From NCBI RefSeq assembly GCF_900102195.1, contig NZ_FNBE01000004.1, positions 186,001 to 250,000 of the forward strand: a DNA stretch of 64,000 nucleotides. Reading direction: 5' to 3'. The notes beneath the pieces are model-generated. The model ran no database searches and had not been told where the DNA came from. It saw nothing but the letters and a program-made list of their open reading frames with translations. A program made the translations under genes and the position numbers. Below are positions 46,227 through 58,508 of this stretch, one piece after another. The stretch is from Pseudonocardia oroxyli (GTDB lineage Bacteria > Actinomycetota > Actinomycetes > Mycobacteriales > Pseudonocardiaceae). Position 1 is the stretch's first letter; every line of letters begins with the position of its first letter.

Positions 46227-47837
46227 ATGTCGACCTCACTGCGTCGCACGGGTGTGTCCGTGCTGTCCTCGTTCGCCCTGCTCGCCTGCGTCGTCGGCGT
46301 GTCCGCCGCGAGCGTCCCCGCCCCGCAGCGCGTCGCGGTGAGCGGCACCCCCGGCAACGGGTGCGGCAACCCGGTCCTCGCCACCGATGCGGCCGGATGG
46401 TCCACGGTCCCGGGCGACGACGGCAGCCGGGTCGCCACGACCGCCCACATCGTGGCCGGTCACGAGCTCGTGGTGCACCCCGCCGAGGCCCGGACCCTGG
46501 TCCACGCACCGGACCGGGCGGTCCCGGGAGCGGGATCCTGGGACCTCACCGTCGACCTGCGCAGCACCGCGGACAGCGCCGCCCGGCTCGAAGCGACCTG
46601 GTTCGACGCGGACGACACCGCGCTGGGCCGCGCCCGCGGGCAGTGGGTCACCGTCCGGGGCGGCGAGCGCTACACCCGGGTCGGGGACCGCTTCCTCGCC
46701 CCCGAACACGCCGTCCGCGCGGAGATCGCCGTCGCGGTCGACCAGGCCGGTCCCGCGCCGTTCGCGGTGACGATGTGCAGCTACCGACCGGTCGAGCCCG
46801 CACCCGTCCCCGTCGTCGTCGGCACCGTCGACCACCCGGCACCGCCGGTCACGACCCCGCCCACCACCGCGGCGCCGACCACCACGGCGCCGACGACCAC
46901 CCCGCCCGTCCCCACGACGTCGCCGGTCGCGCCGACCACCACTCCGGCCACACCGACGCCGAGCCCCACTCCGCCGGTCACCACCACCCCGGTCACCACC
47001 ACCCCGGTCACCACTCCGCCGGTCACCACTCCGCCGACCACCACTCCGCCGACCACCACTCCGCCGGTCACCACGCCACCGACCACCACGCCGCCCACCC
47101 ACGGTCCCGACGACCCCGGGGTCCGTCCCGTCCCGCTCACCGCCGCGGAGCGCTACGGATGGGGGACCCCGCTCCCCGCGTCCGACGAGTTCGACCGGCC
47201 CGGCGCCCCCGACCCGGCGAAGTGGGTACAGGCGGGCGAGTGCTGGCCCGGCCACACCGGCAACGGGCGGCGCTGCGCCTCGCGCACCACCGTCGAGAAC
47301 GGGGTGCTCGTCGAGACCGGTCTCGCGAACGGCGACACCGGCTGGCTCGCGAGCACGCACGGCACGCAGTACGGCCGCTGGGAGATGCGGGTGCGCAGCC
47401 TGCAGACCGGGAGCGGCGCCTCCCCCTACCACCCGGTGCTGATCGTCTGGCCGGACTCGGAGAACTGGCCCGCGGACGGCGAGTACGACTTCCTCGAGAA
47501 CTCCTCCCCCGGCGCCGCCTGCGCCGAGGCCTGGCTGCACTACCCGCACCCCACCCTGCCCGTCCAGCAGGAGTTCGCCCGCGAGACCGACTGCGGCGCC
47601 CCGCTGTCCGAGTGGCACACGATCGCCTTCGAATGGACGCCGGAGCACGTCCGCGGGTTCCTCGACGGCGAGCAGTGGTTCTCCTTCAGCGGTGGCGCCG
47701 GGCCGGGCGGCCGGGCCCCGATCCAGGCCATGCCGAGCGGCCACCTCACGATCCAGCTCGACAACTACGACGACGCCGGCCGCGGGAACGCCCCCGCCCG
47801 GCTGGAGGTCGACTGGGTCCGGATGTACGCCGTCTGA
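46227..47837 (+). CDS. secreted glycoside hydrolase family 16 protein with Thr/Pro linker
   Basis: A 536-residue secreted protein. A signal peptide covers about residues 1-30 (VLSSFALLACVVGVSAAS). Residues ~35-195 form a beta-rich N-terminal module. A ~100-residue Thr/Pro linker (TTPPTTTPP repeats) follows, then a GH16 domain of ~230 residues (SDEFDRPGAPDPAKW at its start). The catalytic motif EYDFLE fits E-x-D-x-x-E, preceded by WPADG. GH16 enzymes cut beta-1,3/1,4-glucans or similar polysaccharides; exact substrate unknown. The 169-base gap upstream contains GTCAC direct repeats near 46060-46092 and no other clear signal. Confidence 0.87.
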   Translation: MSTSLRRTGVSVLSSFALLACVVGVSAASVPAPQRVAVSGTPGNGCGNPVLATDAAGWSTVPGDDGSRVATTAHIVAGHELVVHPAEARTLVHAPDRAVPGAGSWDLTVDLRSTADSAARLEATWFDADDTALGRARGQWVTVRGGERYTRVGDRFLAPEHAVRAEIAVAVDQAGPAPFAVTMCSYRPVEPAPVPVVVGTVDHPAPPVTTPPTTAAPTTTAPTTTPPVPTTSPVAPTTTPATPTPSPTPPVTTTPVTTTPVTTPPVTTPPTTTPPTTTPPVTTPPTTTPPTHGPDDPGVRPVPLTAAERYGWGTPLPASDEFDRPGAPDPAKWVQAGECWPGHTGNGRRCASRTTVENGVLVETGLANGDTGWLASTHGTQYGRWEMRVRSLQTGSGASPYHPVLIVWPDSENWPADGEYDFLENSSPGAACAEAWLHYPHPTLPVQQEFARETDCGAPLSEWHTIAFEWTPEHVRGFLDGEQWFSFSGGAGPGGRAPIQAMPSGHLTIQLDNYDDAGRGNAPARLEVDWVRMYAV

Positions 47838-47863
47838 CAGGGCGCGCGCTACCCTCCTGCAGC

Positions 47864-48670
47864 ATGGCGGAGGACGGGGAGCTGGTGTCGGCACGACCCG
47901 CACCGGCCCTGCGCCCGCTGGTCGACCTGTACTCGGGCTACCGGATGCCCGCGGCCGCACCCGGGGTCCACATGGGGGTCGCCGGCGGGCACCTGACGTT
48001 CCTGCTGTGTCTGGAGGGGACCGTCGACATCGCCCGGATGCCGGACCCGGACCGCAGCCCCGGCTCGTTCACCAGCATGGTGGGCGGCCTGCACGACGCC
48101 CCGGCGGTGATCACCACCGGGGCCGCGCAGACCGGTCTGCAGCTGCGCCTCACCTGGTTGGGCGCCCGGGTGCTGCTGGGGACCCCGGCGAGCGCGCTGA
48201 CCGGCGACGTCGTCGGGTTGGACGACCTGATCGGCGCCCGCGCGGACCGGCTGCGGGCCCGTCTCGCCGAGGCCCCGACCTGGCGGAGCCGGTTCGCCCT
48301 GCTCGACGCCGCGCTCTCCCGGCTCGCCGCGGACGCCCGCCGACCCGATCCCCGGCCCGAGGTGGCGTACGCCTGGCACCGGCTCACCGCGACCGGCGGC
48401 ACCCTGCGGATCGCGGAGCTGGCCGAGGAGATCGGCTGGAGCCGTCGCCACCTCGCCCTGTGCTTCCGCGACGAGACCGGCCTGACTCCCAAGTCCGCGG
48501 CCCGGGTGATCCGCTTCGAACGCGCCTGCGACCTGCTCCGCACCGGCCGCACGCTCGCCGACACCGCCGCGACCTGCGGCTACGCCGACCAGCCCCACCT
48601 CGCCCGGGACTTCCGCGACCTCGCGGGCCAGACCGCCACGGACTGGCTCGCCGAACGCCGCAGCGCGTGA
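47864..48670 (+). CDS. AraC-family transcriptional regulator
   Basis: A 268-residue regulator. The N-terminal ~150 residues are a DUF6597-like sensor domain (PALRPLVDLYSGYRM, GGHLTFLLCLEGT, TGLQLRLTWLGARVLLG). The C-terminal AraC domain has two HTHs: GTLRIAELAEEIGWSRRHLA near 195 and RTLADTAATCGYADQPHLARDF near 240. TACCCT at 47850-47855 lies eight bases before the ATG, so it probably has its own leaderless promoter 12 bases after the GH16 stop. Target unknown. Confidence 0.9.
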   Translation: MAEDGELVSARPAPALRPLVDLYSGYRMPAAAPGVHMGVAGGHLTFLLCLEGTVDIARMPDPDRSPGSFTSMVGGLHDAPAVITTGAAQTGLQLRLTWLGARVLLGTPASALTGDVVGLDDLIGARADRLRARLAEAPTWRSRFALLDAALSRLAADARRPDPRPEVAYAWHRLTATGGTLRIAELAEEIGWSRRHLALCFRDETGLTPKSAARVIRFERACDLLRTGRTLADTAATCGYADQPHLARDFRDLAGQTATDWLAERRSA

Positions 48671-48723
48671 TCGAGCCCCGCCCGACCGAGCCCCCCGCAG
48701 CGTGGGGGTGGTACGAACCTCGC

Positions 48724-49173
48724 GTGTTCCGGATCGCCTTCCACGCCCCCGAGATCCCGCCCAACACGGGCAACGCGATCCGGCTCGCCGCCAACACCGG
48801 TGCCGAGCTGCACCTCGTCGAGCCGCTGGGGTTCGCGCTCGACGAGCGCAACGTCCGGCGGGCGGGCCTGGACTACCACGAGCTCGCGGACCTGCGGGTC
48901 CACGCGACGTTCGACGACCTGGAACGCGCCACCGCGCCCGCGCGCATCGTGGCCTTCACCACGACGGCGACCCGGCTCCACACCGACCTCGCGTACGAGC
49001 CGGGCGACGTGCTGCTGTTCGGGTCCGAGTCGAGCGGCCTGCCGCCCGCGATCCAGGCCCGGGCCGGAGACCGGGTCCGGATCCCGATGGTGCCCGGCTC
49101 CCGGTCGTTGAACCTGGCGAACGCCGCCGCCGTCGCCGTCTACGAGGCGTGGCGGCAGCACGGCTTCAGCTGA
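48724..49173 (+). CDS. trmL: tRNA (cytidine/uridine-34-2'-O)-methyltransferase TrmL
   Basis: A 149-residue SPOUT methyltransferase that methylates the wobble ribose of tRNA-Leu. The family start FRIAFHAPEIPPNTGNAIRLAANTGAELHLVEPLGF is unmistakable. The knot region has LLFGSESSGLPP near residue 98 and IPMVPGSRSLNLANAAAVAVYEAWRQ near 118-143. The GTG at 48724 gives the family length; a GTG at 48667 overlapping the AraC stop would add 19 residues. It converges on the YceI gene with only 9 bases between. Confidence 0.92.
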   Translation: MFRIAFHAPEIPPNTGNAIRLAANTGAELHLVEPLGFALDERNVRRAGLDYHELADLRVHATFDDLERATAPARIVAFTTTATRLHTDLAYEPGDVLLFGSESSGLPPAIQARAGDRVRIPMVPGSRSLNLANAAAVAVYEAWRQHGFS

Positions 49174-49182
49174 GTCACAGCG

Positions 49183-50052
49183 CTACTGCCGGACCGCCTG
49201 GACGTCCAGGGTGACCTCGATCGTCGACCCGACGACCGGGACGCCCCGGCTGATGGTCTGCTGCCAGTTGAGCGTGAAGTGCTCGCGGTGCAGCTCGGTC
49301 GTGGCGACCGCGCCCGCCCGCTGACCGTTCCACTCGGCCATGCCGAGGAACATGACGTCCAGCTGGACGTCGCTGGTCAGGCCGTGCAGCGTGAGGTCGC
49401 CGTCGACGAGCCAGCGGTTGCCCACCCCGCGCCGGAAGCGGGTCGAGGAGAAGCGCATCTGCGGGAAGCGCTCCACGTCGAGGAAGTCCGGGGAGCGCAG
49501 GTGGGTGTCCCGCGCGTCGACGTTCGTGTCGACGCTGGCCGTCTCGATCACCACGTCCACGGCCGAGTCCTCGAACGGTTCGGCGATCCGGATCTGGCCG
49601 CGGAAGGTGTTGAACCGGCCGTAGACCCGCGACATGCCGATGTGCCGGGCGACGAAGCGGACCGAGGAGTGGTCCGGGTCGACCGCGAAGACCCCGGGCG
49701 GGGGCGGGGTCAGCGACTCGTCCGGGTCGAGCCGGACGACGCCGAGCTCGGCGTGCTTGCCCCACTCGACCTCGATCGTGCCGCCGTTGCCCCGGTAGCC
49801 GCCTGCCTCGGCGCGCACCCGGTACTGGCCGGGGACCAGCGCGGCGGTGAAGTAGCCGAACGGGTCGGTGTCCGCGTTGACGATGCGGGTGCTGGTCCGG
49901 TCGAGCACCGAGACCTGGGCGCCGGCCAGCGGTCGCCCCTCGCCGTCCTGCACCTGACCACTGAGCAGGCCGCCGGTGAGCGGGATCGGGACGAGGGCGT
50001 TGCGCCCCGTGTCGCTGCGTCGCGAACCCCTGCCGCGCTTGCTCCAGAACAT
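49183..50052 (-). CDS. carboxypeptidase-regulatory-like plus YceI-domain protein
   Basis: A 289-residue two-domain protein. Residues ~20-115 form a carboxypeptidase-regulatory-like beta sandwich (LTGGLLSGQVQDGEGRPLAGAQVSV, YRVRAEAGGYRGNGGTIEV). Residues ~120-289 form a YceI lipocalin-like barrel (DHSSVRFVARHIGMSRVYGRF; LRSPDFLDVERFPQMRF; GDLTLHGLTSDVQL). YceI barrels bind isoprenoid-like lipids. No signal peptide is seen, so it may be cytoplasmic. GGAAGGG precedes the ATG at 50052; the 157-base gap towards ftsK shows only a weak GTTG...CAAC dyad. Confidence 0.9.
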   Translation of the reverse strand: MFWSKRGRGSRRSDTGRNALVPIPLTGGLLSGQVQDGEGRPLAGAQVSVLDRTSTRIVNADTDPFGYFTAALVPGQYRVRAEAGGYRGNGGTIEVEWGKHAELGVVRLDPDESLTPPPPGVFAVDPDHSSVRFVARHIGMSRVYGRFNTFRGQIRIAEPFEDSAVDVVIETASVDTNVDARDTHLRSPDFLDVERFPQMRFSSTRFRRGVGNRWLVDGDLTLHGLTSDVQLDVMFLGMAEWNGQRAGAVATTELHREHFTLNWQQTISRGVPVVGSTIEVTLDVQAVRQ

Positions 50053-50209
50053 GCGTGCCCTTCCGCCGTGCGAGTGCCGGGGAGCACTCAACCACGAGAC
50101 ATCACGAAACGGTGACGCCGGACGCCCGGTTGTGGGGGCAACCACACGGGGTTACGGCGAACGGCCACTCAGCGGAGCCGAATGACACACGTTTGTGCTG
50201 GTAGAAGCT

Positions 50210-52801
50210 TCAATCTTCCGTGTCGGAAGGGGCTTCTCCGCCGCCGCCGCGCAGCAGCCAGATGACGCTCTCGAGCTCGTCCGGCTTGATCAGGACCTCG
50301 CGCGCCTTCGATCCCTCGGACGGCCCGACGATCCCGCGGGTCTCGAGCAGGTCCATCAGCCTGCCCGCCTTCGCGAAGCCCACCCGCAGCTTCCGCTGCA
50401 GCATCGACGTCGAGCCGAACTGCGAGGTGACGATCAGCTCGGCCGCCTGCACGAGCACCTCGAGATCGTCCCCGATGTCCGGGTCGATCTCCTTGGCCTC
50501 ACCCTGCTTCTGCGCGGTGACACCCTCGAGGTACGTCGGCTCCGCCTGGTCCTTGGTGAACCCGACGACCTCGGCGATCTCCTCGTCCGAGATGTACGCG
50601 CCCTGCATGCGGACCGGCTTGGACGCGCCCATCGGCAGGTAGAGCCCGTCGCCCATGCCGATCAGCTTCTCGGCGCCCGGCTGGTCCAGGATGACCCGCG
50701 AGTCCGTGAGCGACGACGTGGCGAACGCCAGCCTGCTCGGCACGTTCGTCTTGATCAGACCGGTGACCACGTCCACGGACGGGCGCTGCGTGGCCAGGAC
50801 CAGGTGGATGCCCGCGGCCCGGGCCTTCTGGGTGATGCGGACGATCGCGTCCTCGACGTCCCGCGGGGCCGTCATCATCAGGTCCGCGAGCTCGTCGACG
50901 ATGCAGAGGATGTACGGGTACGGCCGGTACTCCCGCTCGCTGCCCAGCGGCGCGGTGATCTCACCGGAGCGCACCTTGCGGTTGAAGTCGTCGATGTGGC
51001 GGACCCGGTTGGCCTGCATGTCCTGGTAGCGCTGCTCCATCTCCTCCACCAGCCAGGCCAGCGCGGACGCCGCCTTCTTCGGCTGGGTGATGATGGGCGT
51101 GATCAGGTGCGGGATGCCCTCGTACGGCGTGAGCTCGACCATCTTCGGGTCGACGAGGATCATCCGCACCTCCTCGGGCGTGGCCCGCTGGAGCAGCGAC
51201 ACCAGCATCGAGTTCACGAAGCTGGACTTGCCGGAGCCCGTGGAGCCCGCGACCAGCAGGTGCGGCATCTTGGCGAGGTTGGCGCAGAGGAAGTGGCCCT
51301 CGATGTCCTTGCCCAGCCCGATCACCATCGGGTGCTGCTCGCTGCGGGCGGTGCCGGAGCGCAGCACGTCCCCGAGGCGGACCATCTCGCGGTCGGAGTT
51401 CGGCACCTCGATGCCCACCGCGGACTTGCCGGGGATGGGGGCGAGGATGCGGACGTTGTCCGTGGCCACCGCGTAGGCGATGTTCTTCGTCAGCTGGGTG
51501 ATCTTCTCGACCTTCACGGCCGGGCCCAGCTCGATCTCGTAGCGGGTGACCGTGGGGCCGCGGGTGAAGCCGGTGACCTGGGCGTCGACGTTGAACTGCT
51601 CGAGCACGCCGGTGATGCGCTCGATCATCTCGTCGTTCGCGGCGGAGCGGAGCTTCGGCGGTGGCCCGGTCTCCAGCAGGTCCGCGGGCGGGAGCGTGTA
51701 CGCGCCCTCGCCGACGGGCTCGCGGATCGCCATGGACATCTGCTCGCCCTCGGGCGGGAGGTCCTCGGCGGGCGGGGTGGCGACGACCTGGGCGGGGACG
51801 GCGCGCCTGGACCTCTCGGACTTCTCGGACTTCTCGGCCTGCTCCGGCCCCTGCGGCTCCTCGGCGGCGGACGGCGCGGCGGCGGCCTTGCGCGGGCGCT
51901 TGGGCTCGACCGGGAAGTACTCCTCCTCCGGCTCCGTCGGCTCGTCCTCGAACGCCTCCGCACTGGCGGCCTGGCGGCGGCGGGCGGGGCGCTTGCGGGC
52001 CGGGGCCTCCTCGGCGGCCGGTTCCTCCTCGGCGACCGGCTCCTCGGACTCGGGGTCGACCTCGGGCCTGCCGAGCAGCCGCCGGACCCGGTTGGGGACC
52101 TCGCGCACGGGCGTGGCCGTGAGCACGAGGAACGCGTAGAAGCTGAGCAGCAGCAGCACCGGCACGGCGACCCACGGGGTGAGCCCGCTGGCCAACGGGG
52201 TCGCGGCGACGTACCCGACGGCCCCGCCGCCGGTGGCCCAGTCGGCGGGGACGTCCGGCGAGCCGGAGAACAGGTGGATCAGGCCGAGCACGCCGAGGGT
52301 GAGCAGCAGGGTGCCGACGGCGATCCGCGGCCGGGCCTCGGGGTGGGCCGGCGTGGTCATCAGCACGATGCCGACGATCAGCAGGATCACCGGCAGGAGT
52401 GCCCCGGCCAGGCCGAACACCGCGCCGACGCCGGCGGAGAACCCGCGCCCCACCGGGCCGCCCGCCTCCCACCAGATGCCCGCCGCGGAGATCACGGCGA
52501 GCACGATGAACAGGACGCCCAGCCCGTCCCGCCGGTGGGCGGGGTCGATCTCCCGGGTGCGCCCGGCCGCGCGTCCCGCGGAGCGTGTGGCCTTGACGAC
52601 GCCGCGACCGACCGCGTCGATCCCCTTGTCGATCAGGTCGGGCTGTTTCCTGGCGGGCGCCCGCTTCGCGGGTGCGCGCTTGGCCGGGGTGCGCTTGGCG
52701 GGCGTGCGGGACCGCGACGACGACGCACGCGGCCGACCGGATCCGGCCGTCGCCCACGCCTCGCCGCCGCCGGTCCGCCCGGCCGTCCCTCTCCCCGCCA
52801 T
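50210..52801 (-). CDS. ftsK: DNA translocase FtsK/SpoIIIE
   Basis: An 863-residue septal motor that pumps DNA during division and activates dimer resolution. The N-terminal ~80 residues are basic ([19 protein letters not shown]). Four membrane helices lie between about 90 and 235. A ~130-residue acidic/basic linker follows. The motor has Walker [13 protein letters not shown] near 500, Walker [15 protein letters not shown] near 615, and [16 protein letters not shown]. The C-terminal gamma domain ([33 protein letters not shown] in consecutive helices) reads polar DNA sequences. ATG at 52801 follows TACCGT by seven bases. Confidence 0.96.
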   Translation of the reverse strand: MAGRGTAGRTGGGEAWATAGSGRPRASSSRSRTPAKRTPAKRAPAKRAPARKQPDLIDKGIDAVGRGVVKATRSAGRAAGRTREIDPAHRRDGLGVLFIVLAVISAAGIWWEAGGPVGRGFSAGVGAVFGLAGALLPVILLIVGIVLMTTPAHPEARPRIAVGTLLLTLGVLGLIHLFSGSPDVPADWATGGGAVGYVAATPLASGLTPWVAVPVLLLLSFYAFLVLTATPVREVPNRVRRLLGRPEVDPESEEPVAEEEPAAEEAPARKRPARRRQAASAEAFEDEPTEPEEEYFPVEPKRPRKAAAAPSAAEEPQGPEQAEKSEKSERSRRAVPAQVVATPPAEDLPPEGEQMSMAIREPVGEGAYTLPPADLLETGPPPKLRSAANDEMIERITGVLEQFNVDAQVTGFTRGPTVTRYEIELGPAVKVEKITQLTKNIAYAVATDNVRILAPIPGKSAVGIEVPNSDREMVRLGDVLRSGTARSEQHPMVIGLGKDIEGHFLCANLAKMPHLLVAGSTGSGKSSFVNSMLVSLLQRATPEEVRMILVDPKMVELTPYEGIPHLITPIITQPKKAASALAWLVEEMEQRYQDMQANRVRHIDDFNRKVRSGEITAPLGSEREYRPYPYILCIVDELADLMMTAPRDVEDAIVRITQKARAAGIHLVLATQRPSVDVVTGLIKTNVPSRLAFATSSLTDSRVILDQPGAEKLIGMGDGLYLPMGASKPVRMQGAYISDEEIAEVVGFTKDQAEPTYLEGVTAQKQGEAKEIDPDIGDDLEVLVQAAELIVTSQFGSTSMLQRKLRVGFAKAGRLMDLLETRGIVGPSEGSKAREVLIKPDELESVIWLLRGGGGEAPSDTED

Positions 52802-52891
52802 GTCGCCCACGGTAACCGGCCGCGGCGACGATTCCCGGGACCGCCACACCCCGCCCAGCTCACACCGCCGCGAACGGGCCGGGCGCGGTGG

Positions 52892-52974
52892 CACGTTTCG
52901 TGCGCACAGTGCTGCCCGGACCGCACTGAACGCACGCAACTCGTGATCATGCAGCGCTGAGCGCACGAAACGTG
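52892..52974. repeat. long inverted repeat with CACGTTTCGTG ends, copy 2
   Basis: Arms at 52892-52915 and 52951-52974 pair over 24 bases with three mismatches. The 35-base loop ends in TGATCAT. Arm ends (CACGTTTCGTG) and the CAGCGCTG core match the copy at 40173-40286. It lies between the rnj stop and the ftsK promoter. Confidence 0.85.
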
Positions 52975-53045
52975 CGGTCGTCGAGCCGGCACGCACTACG
53001 GGCGGGGTGGACGGGAGCCGCGCCACGGCGGCTCCCGCGCCCTGC

Positions 53046-54827
<1,782 letters not shown>

Positions 54828-54861
54828 GGTTGCTGTGCTCTCTTCTGTAGTGCAGGGGGTT

Positions 54862-55923
<1,062 letters not shown>

Positions 55924-56550
55924 CTACATCCCCCGCTCGACGGCCTCGTAGGCCTGTACGTCCGCCGGGAGGCCCTCGATCTCGACCCGCGCGGCGTCCC
56001 GGCCGAAGAGGTGCAGGACGAGCTCGCCGGGCTCGCCGACCAGGGCGACCAGCCCGGGGCCCGTCTTGAGGACGTGGGTGGCGCCCTCCGGTCGGCGGGC
56101 CACGACGCCGACGGGGCTGCGGCGCAGGAACAGTTGACCCGTCCGCGTCACGAGCCCCCAGAGCCGCGTGTCGCGTTCCCGGTCGGCGGGGCGGGGTTCC
56201 CACCCGGGCTCGCCGCGGCGGGCGTCCTCGTGGTGGACGAAGAACTCGGCGCCGTTCGCGGTCTCGTCGACCCGCCCGATCCGGAAGGGCGACCAGGCGG
56301 GCGGGCCGCCGCGCAGCTCGTCCACCATCGCCGACCAGGGGGTCTCGGCGTAGCCCGCCATCGCCCGCTCGGTCAGCGGCGCGAGCGCCGGGACCACGAT
56401 CCCGCCGGACACCCAGGGCTGCCGCTCCCGGACGAGCAGGTGGGCCAGCAGGTCCCGGGTCGTCCAGCCCGCGCACAGGGTCGGTCGGTCCGGTCCCAGC
56501 TCGTCGAGGGTGTCGGACAGGGCAGCACGTTCCGCGGTCGCCAGGCTCAC
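55924..56550 (-). CDS. TIGR03085-type DinB-fold metal-binding protein
   Basis: A 208-residue protein of the mycothiol-dependent maleylpyruvate isomerase-like/DinB superfamily, matching the actinobacterial TIGR03085 group. Landmarks are RPTLCAGWTTRDLLAHLLVRERQPW near residues 22-46, where the histidine of LLAHLL is a metal-ligand candidate, and EFFVHHEDARRGEPGW near 102-117, supplying the other histidines. The usual substrate is unknown. GTG at 56550 follows TACCGT by seven bases. It lies between dapA and the broken EEP gene. Confidence 0.85.
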   Translation of the reverse strand: MSLATAERAALSDTLDELGPDRPTLCAGWTTRDLLAHLLVRERQPWVSGGIVVPALAPLTERAMAGYAETPWSAMVDELRGGPPAWSPFRIGRVDETANGAEFFVHHEDARRGEPGWEPRPADRERDTRLWGLVTRTGQLFLRRSPVGVVARRPEGATHVLKTGPGLVALVGEPGELVLHLFGRDAARVEIEGLPADVQAYEAVERGM

Positions 56551-56588
56551 CGACCCGACGGTAGCGGGCCCGCGCCGGCCCCGCCCGC

Positions 56589-57080
56589 CTACCGGCAGGG
56601 GCCGACGGTCGCCGTCACGGCCTGGTGGTCCGATCCCGGCAGCGGGACGTGCAGCGGGTCGTCCCCGCACCAGCCCGGACTGACCAGCACGTGGTCGATC
56701 CGCAGGAGCAGCAGCCGCCACGAGGTGACCTGCGTCGGGCCCTGCCAGGTGTCCCGGGCGGCGTCGGTGAGGACGGTGATGTTGGCTGCGGCGACGCGCA
56801 CCGCGCCCGTCGGGTCGACCGGCCCGGTGGGCTGTGGACGCCAGGGGGCGAGCACCACGAGCACGCCCACCACGAGCAGGGACACGATCCCGGGGAGGTA
56901 CGCCCACCGGCGTCGCCGGGCCAGGACCGCGACGACGAGCACGACGACGACCGGCCAGAGGATCGCGAGGACGTCCCCCACCGGACCCAGCAGGTCCCGC
57001 AGCGGGAACCAGAGCCAGGGCACCACGACGGCGGCGGCCGGACCGATCAGGCCGGTCCGGGAACGGGGCCGTTGCAGCAC
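56589..57080 (-). pseudogene. internally deleted endonuclease/exonuclease/phosphatase (EEP) family membrane protein
   Basis: The 163-residue frame begins like a membrane-anchored EEP protein: three hydrophobic segments within residues 10-80, then the first EEP strand VRVAAANITVL. It then jumps to what is normally the end of the domain: DAARDTWQGP, LLRIDHVLVSPGW and LPGSDHQAVTATV with the final Asp-His pair. About 150 residues carrying the metal-binding glutamate and central histidine are missing. The reading frame is kept, so this is an in-frame internal deletion. It is probably inactive, though the membrane part could still function. Intact length in the family is about 310-340 residues. Confidence 0.6.
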
Positions 57081-57153
57081 GGGAGACCTTTCGTCGAGGT
57101 CCTCCGCGCCGAGGACGGGACCGTGGGGGGAGTCGATCCGGCCCCGCGGGCCG

Positions 57154-57903
57154 TCAGCCCTCCGTGACGTACTGGCTGCTGGCGATCTCCGAGCCGTCGT
57201 CCAGCGTGCCGATCTCGAAGTCCCGGAACACGTTCGGCACCGCGTCCTGCAGCTGCCGCAGGCACGCGATGGCCAGGGCGCGGATCTCGACGTCCGCGTG
57301 CTCGGTCGCGCGCATGGCGATGAAGTGCCGCCAGGCCCGGTAGTTGCCGGTGACCACGATCCGGGTCTCGGTGGCGTTCGGCAGGATCGCCCGCGCCGCC
57401 TGTCGCGCCTGCTTGCGGCGCAGCGTGGCGTTCGGGACGTCCGCGAAGCGCTTCTCCAGGCCCTCGAGCAGTTCCTCGTAGGCCTTCACCGAGGCCTCGG
57501 CGGCGTCGAGGAACATCTGGTGCAGCTCGGGATCGTCCGCGATGACGTCCGGCTCGACCATCGCCGCGTCCCGCTCCGGGACGTAGCGCTGGGACAGCTG
57601 CGAGTACGAGAAGTGCCGGTGCCGGATCAGCTCGTGGGTCAGCGACCGCGAGATGCCGGAGAGGTAGAAGGAGACCGTGCCGTGCTCGAGCACGGACAGG
57701 TGGCCCACCTCGAGGATGTGCCGCAGGTAGCCCTCGTTGGTCGCGGTGCGCGGGTTCGGCTTGGACCACGACTGGTAGCAGGCGCGGCCCGCGAACTCGG
57801 CGAGCGCCTGGCCGCCGTCCGCGTCCGTCTCCCAGGGCACGTCCGCCGGGGGGACGAACTCGGTCTTCGCGATGAGCTGGACCTTCGGCGGAACCGTCTG
57901 CAT
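57154..57903 (-). CDS. thyX: FAD-dependent thymidylate synthase ThyX
   Basis: A 249-residue flavin enzyme that makes dTMP from dUMP using methylene-tetrahydrofolate and NADPH. The ThyX motif RHRX7S is present as [11 protein letters not shown] near residue 97-107, followed by [27 protein letters not shown] precedes it. The C-terminal part [22 protein letters not shown] carries the dUMP/FAD-binding arginine and histidine. ATG at 57903 follows TACAGT by six bases (leaderless). It is divergent from the ribbon-helix-helix gene. Confidence 0.96.
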   Translation of the reverse strand: MQTVPPKVQLIAKTEFVPPADVPWETDADGGQALAEFAGRACYQSWSKPNPRTATNEGYLRHILEVGHLSVLEHGTVSFYLSGISRSLTHELIRHRHFSYSQLSQRYVPERDAAMVEPDVIADDPELHQMFLDAAEASVKAYEELLEGLEKRFADVPNATLRRKQARQAARAILPNATETRIVVTGNYRAWRHFIAMRATEHADVEIRALAIACLRQLQDAVPNVFRDFEIGTLDDGSEIASSQYVTEG

Positions 57904-57950
57904 GCGGCGACTGTAACCGGCAGAGTGGTGGCGTCACCATGATGGTTGCG

Positions 57951-57970
57951 TGACGTCAGTGGTGACGTCA
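57951..57970. promoter_or_regulatory. tandem TGACGTCA operator candidate
   Basis: Two copies of the 8-base palindrome TGACGTCA (57951-57958 and 57963-57970) are spaced 12 bases start-to-start, just upstream of the ribbon-helix-helix gene and 36 bases upstream of the thyX -10. A looser GGCGTCACC lies at 57930. Ribbon-helix-helix repressors typically bind such tandem short palindromes cooperatively, so autoregulation is likely. Confidence 0.6.
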
Positions 57971-57980
57971 TAGTGGTGTC

Positions 57981-58508
57981 ATGGACATCGGCCAGTACGT
58001 CGCGCAGCTGCGGGAGGACCTCGCGTCCGCCGCCGCCGCGGGAGACGAGCAGACCCAGCGCACGGCCGCGCTGCTCGGCGCGGCCATCGAGCCCGCCGCG
58101 CGGCTCGCGATCATGAACGCCCTCTCCGACCTGGCCGCCGAGGTCACCGCGGAGCTGGGCGACCGCACGGTCGACGTGCGGCTCGACGGGCGGGACGTGC
58201 GCGTCGCCGTCAGCGCCGCCCCGGCGGGCGAGCCGGAGACGCCCCGGTTCACCCCGCCGGGAGACGCGGGGGACATCAGCCGCATCACCCTGCGCATGGT
58301 CGAGCAGATCAAGGCGCAGGCCGAGCAGGCCGCGCAGGCCCAGGGCGTCTCGCTGAACTCGTGGGTCTCCCAGGCGGTGCAGGGGGCCCTGGCGGGCAGG
58401 CAGCGCCACCGGCGCGGCTGGGACCGCACGTGGGAGGACAAGGGAGACGGCAGGGGAGACGGTCGCGGAGACGGCGACGGCCGGCTGAAGGGATGGGTGC
58501 AGGGATGA
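57981..58508 (+). CDS. ribbon-helix-helix (HicB/Arc-like) DNA-binding protein
   Basis: A 175-residue protein. The ribbon-helix-helix domain is at about residues 99-138: strand RITLRM, helix VEQIKAQAEQAAQAQG, turn and helix VSLNSWVSQAVQGAL. The first ~75 residues form a helical region and a short strand-rich segment (DRTVDVRLDGRDVRVAVSAAP). The C-terminal 35 residues are arginine/glycine/aspartate rich. Its stop overlaps the DUF4097 start (ATGA). The RHH part resembles HicB-type antitoxins, but no HicA toxin is present. It is more likely a regulator of its own two-gene operon. Confidence 0.8.
   Translation: MDIGQYVAQLREDLASAAAAGDEQTQRTAALLGAAIEPAARLAIMNALSDLAAEVTAELGDRTVDVRLDGRDVRVAVSAAPAGEPETPRFTPPGDAGDISRITLRMVEQIKAQAEQAAQAQGVSLNSWVSQAVQGALAGRQRHRRGWDRTWEDKGDGRGDGRGDGDGRLKGWVQG

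Noticed and set aside
46840..47105. Tandem repeat or phase-variable tract in the GH16 gene
   Set aside because: The repeats encode a Thr/Pro linker with imperfect codon-level repetition; no frame-shifting homopolymer or perfect array is evident.
57981..58508. HicAB-type toxin-antitoxin system
   Set aside because: Only the ribbon-helix-helix part resembles HicB; no small HicA-like dsRBD toxin is adjacent, and the partner is a DUF4097 protein.
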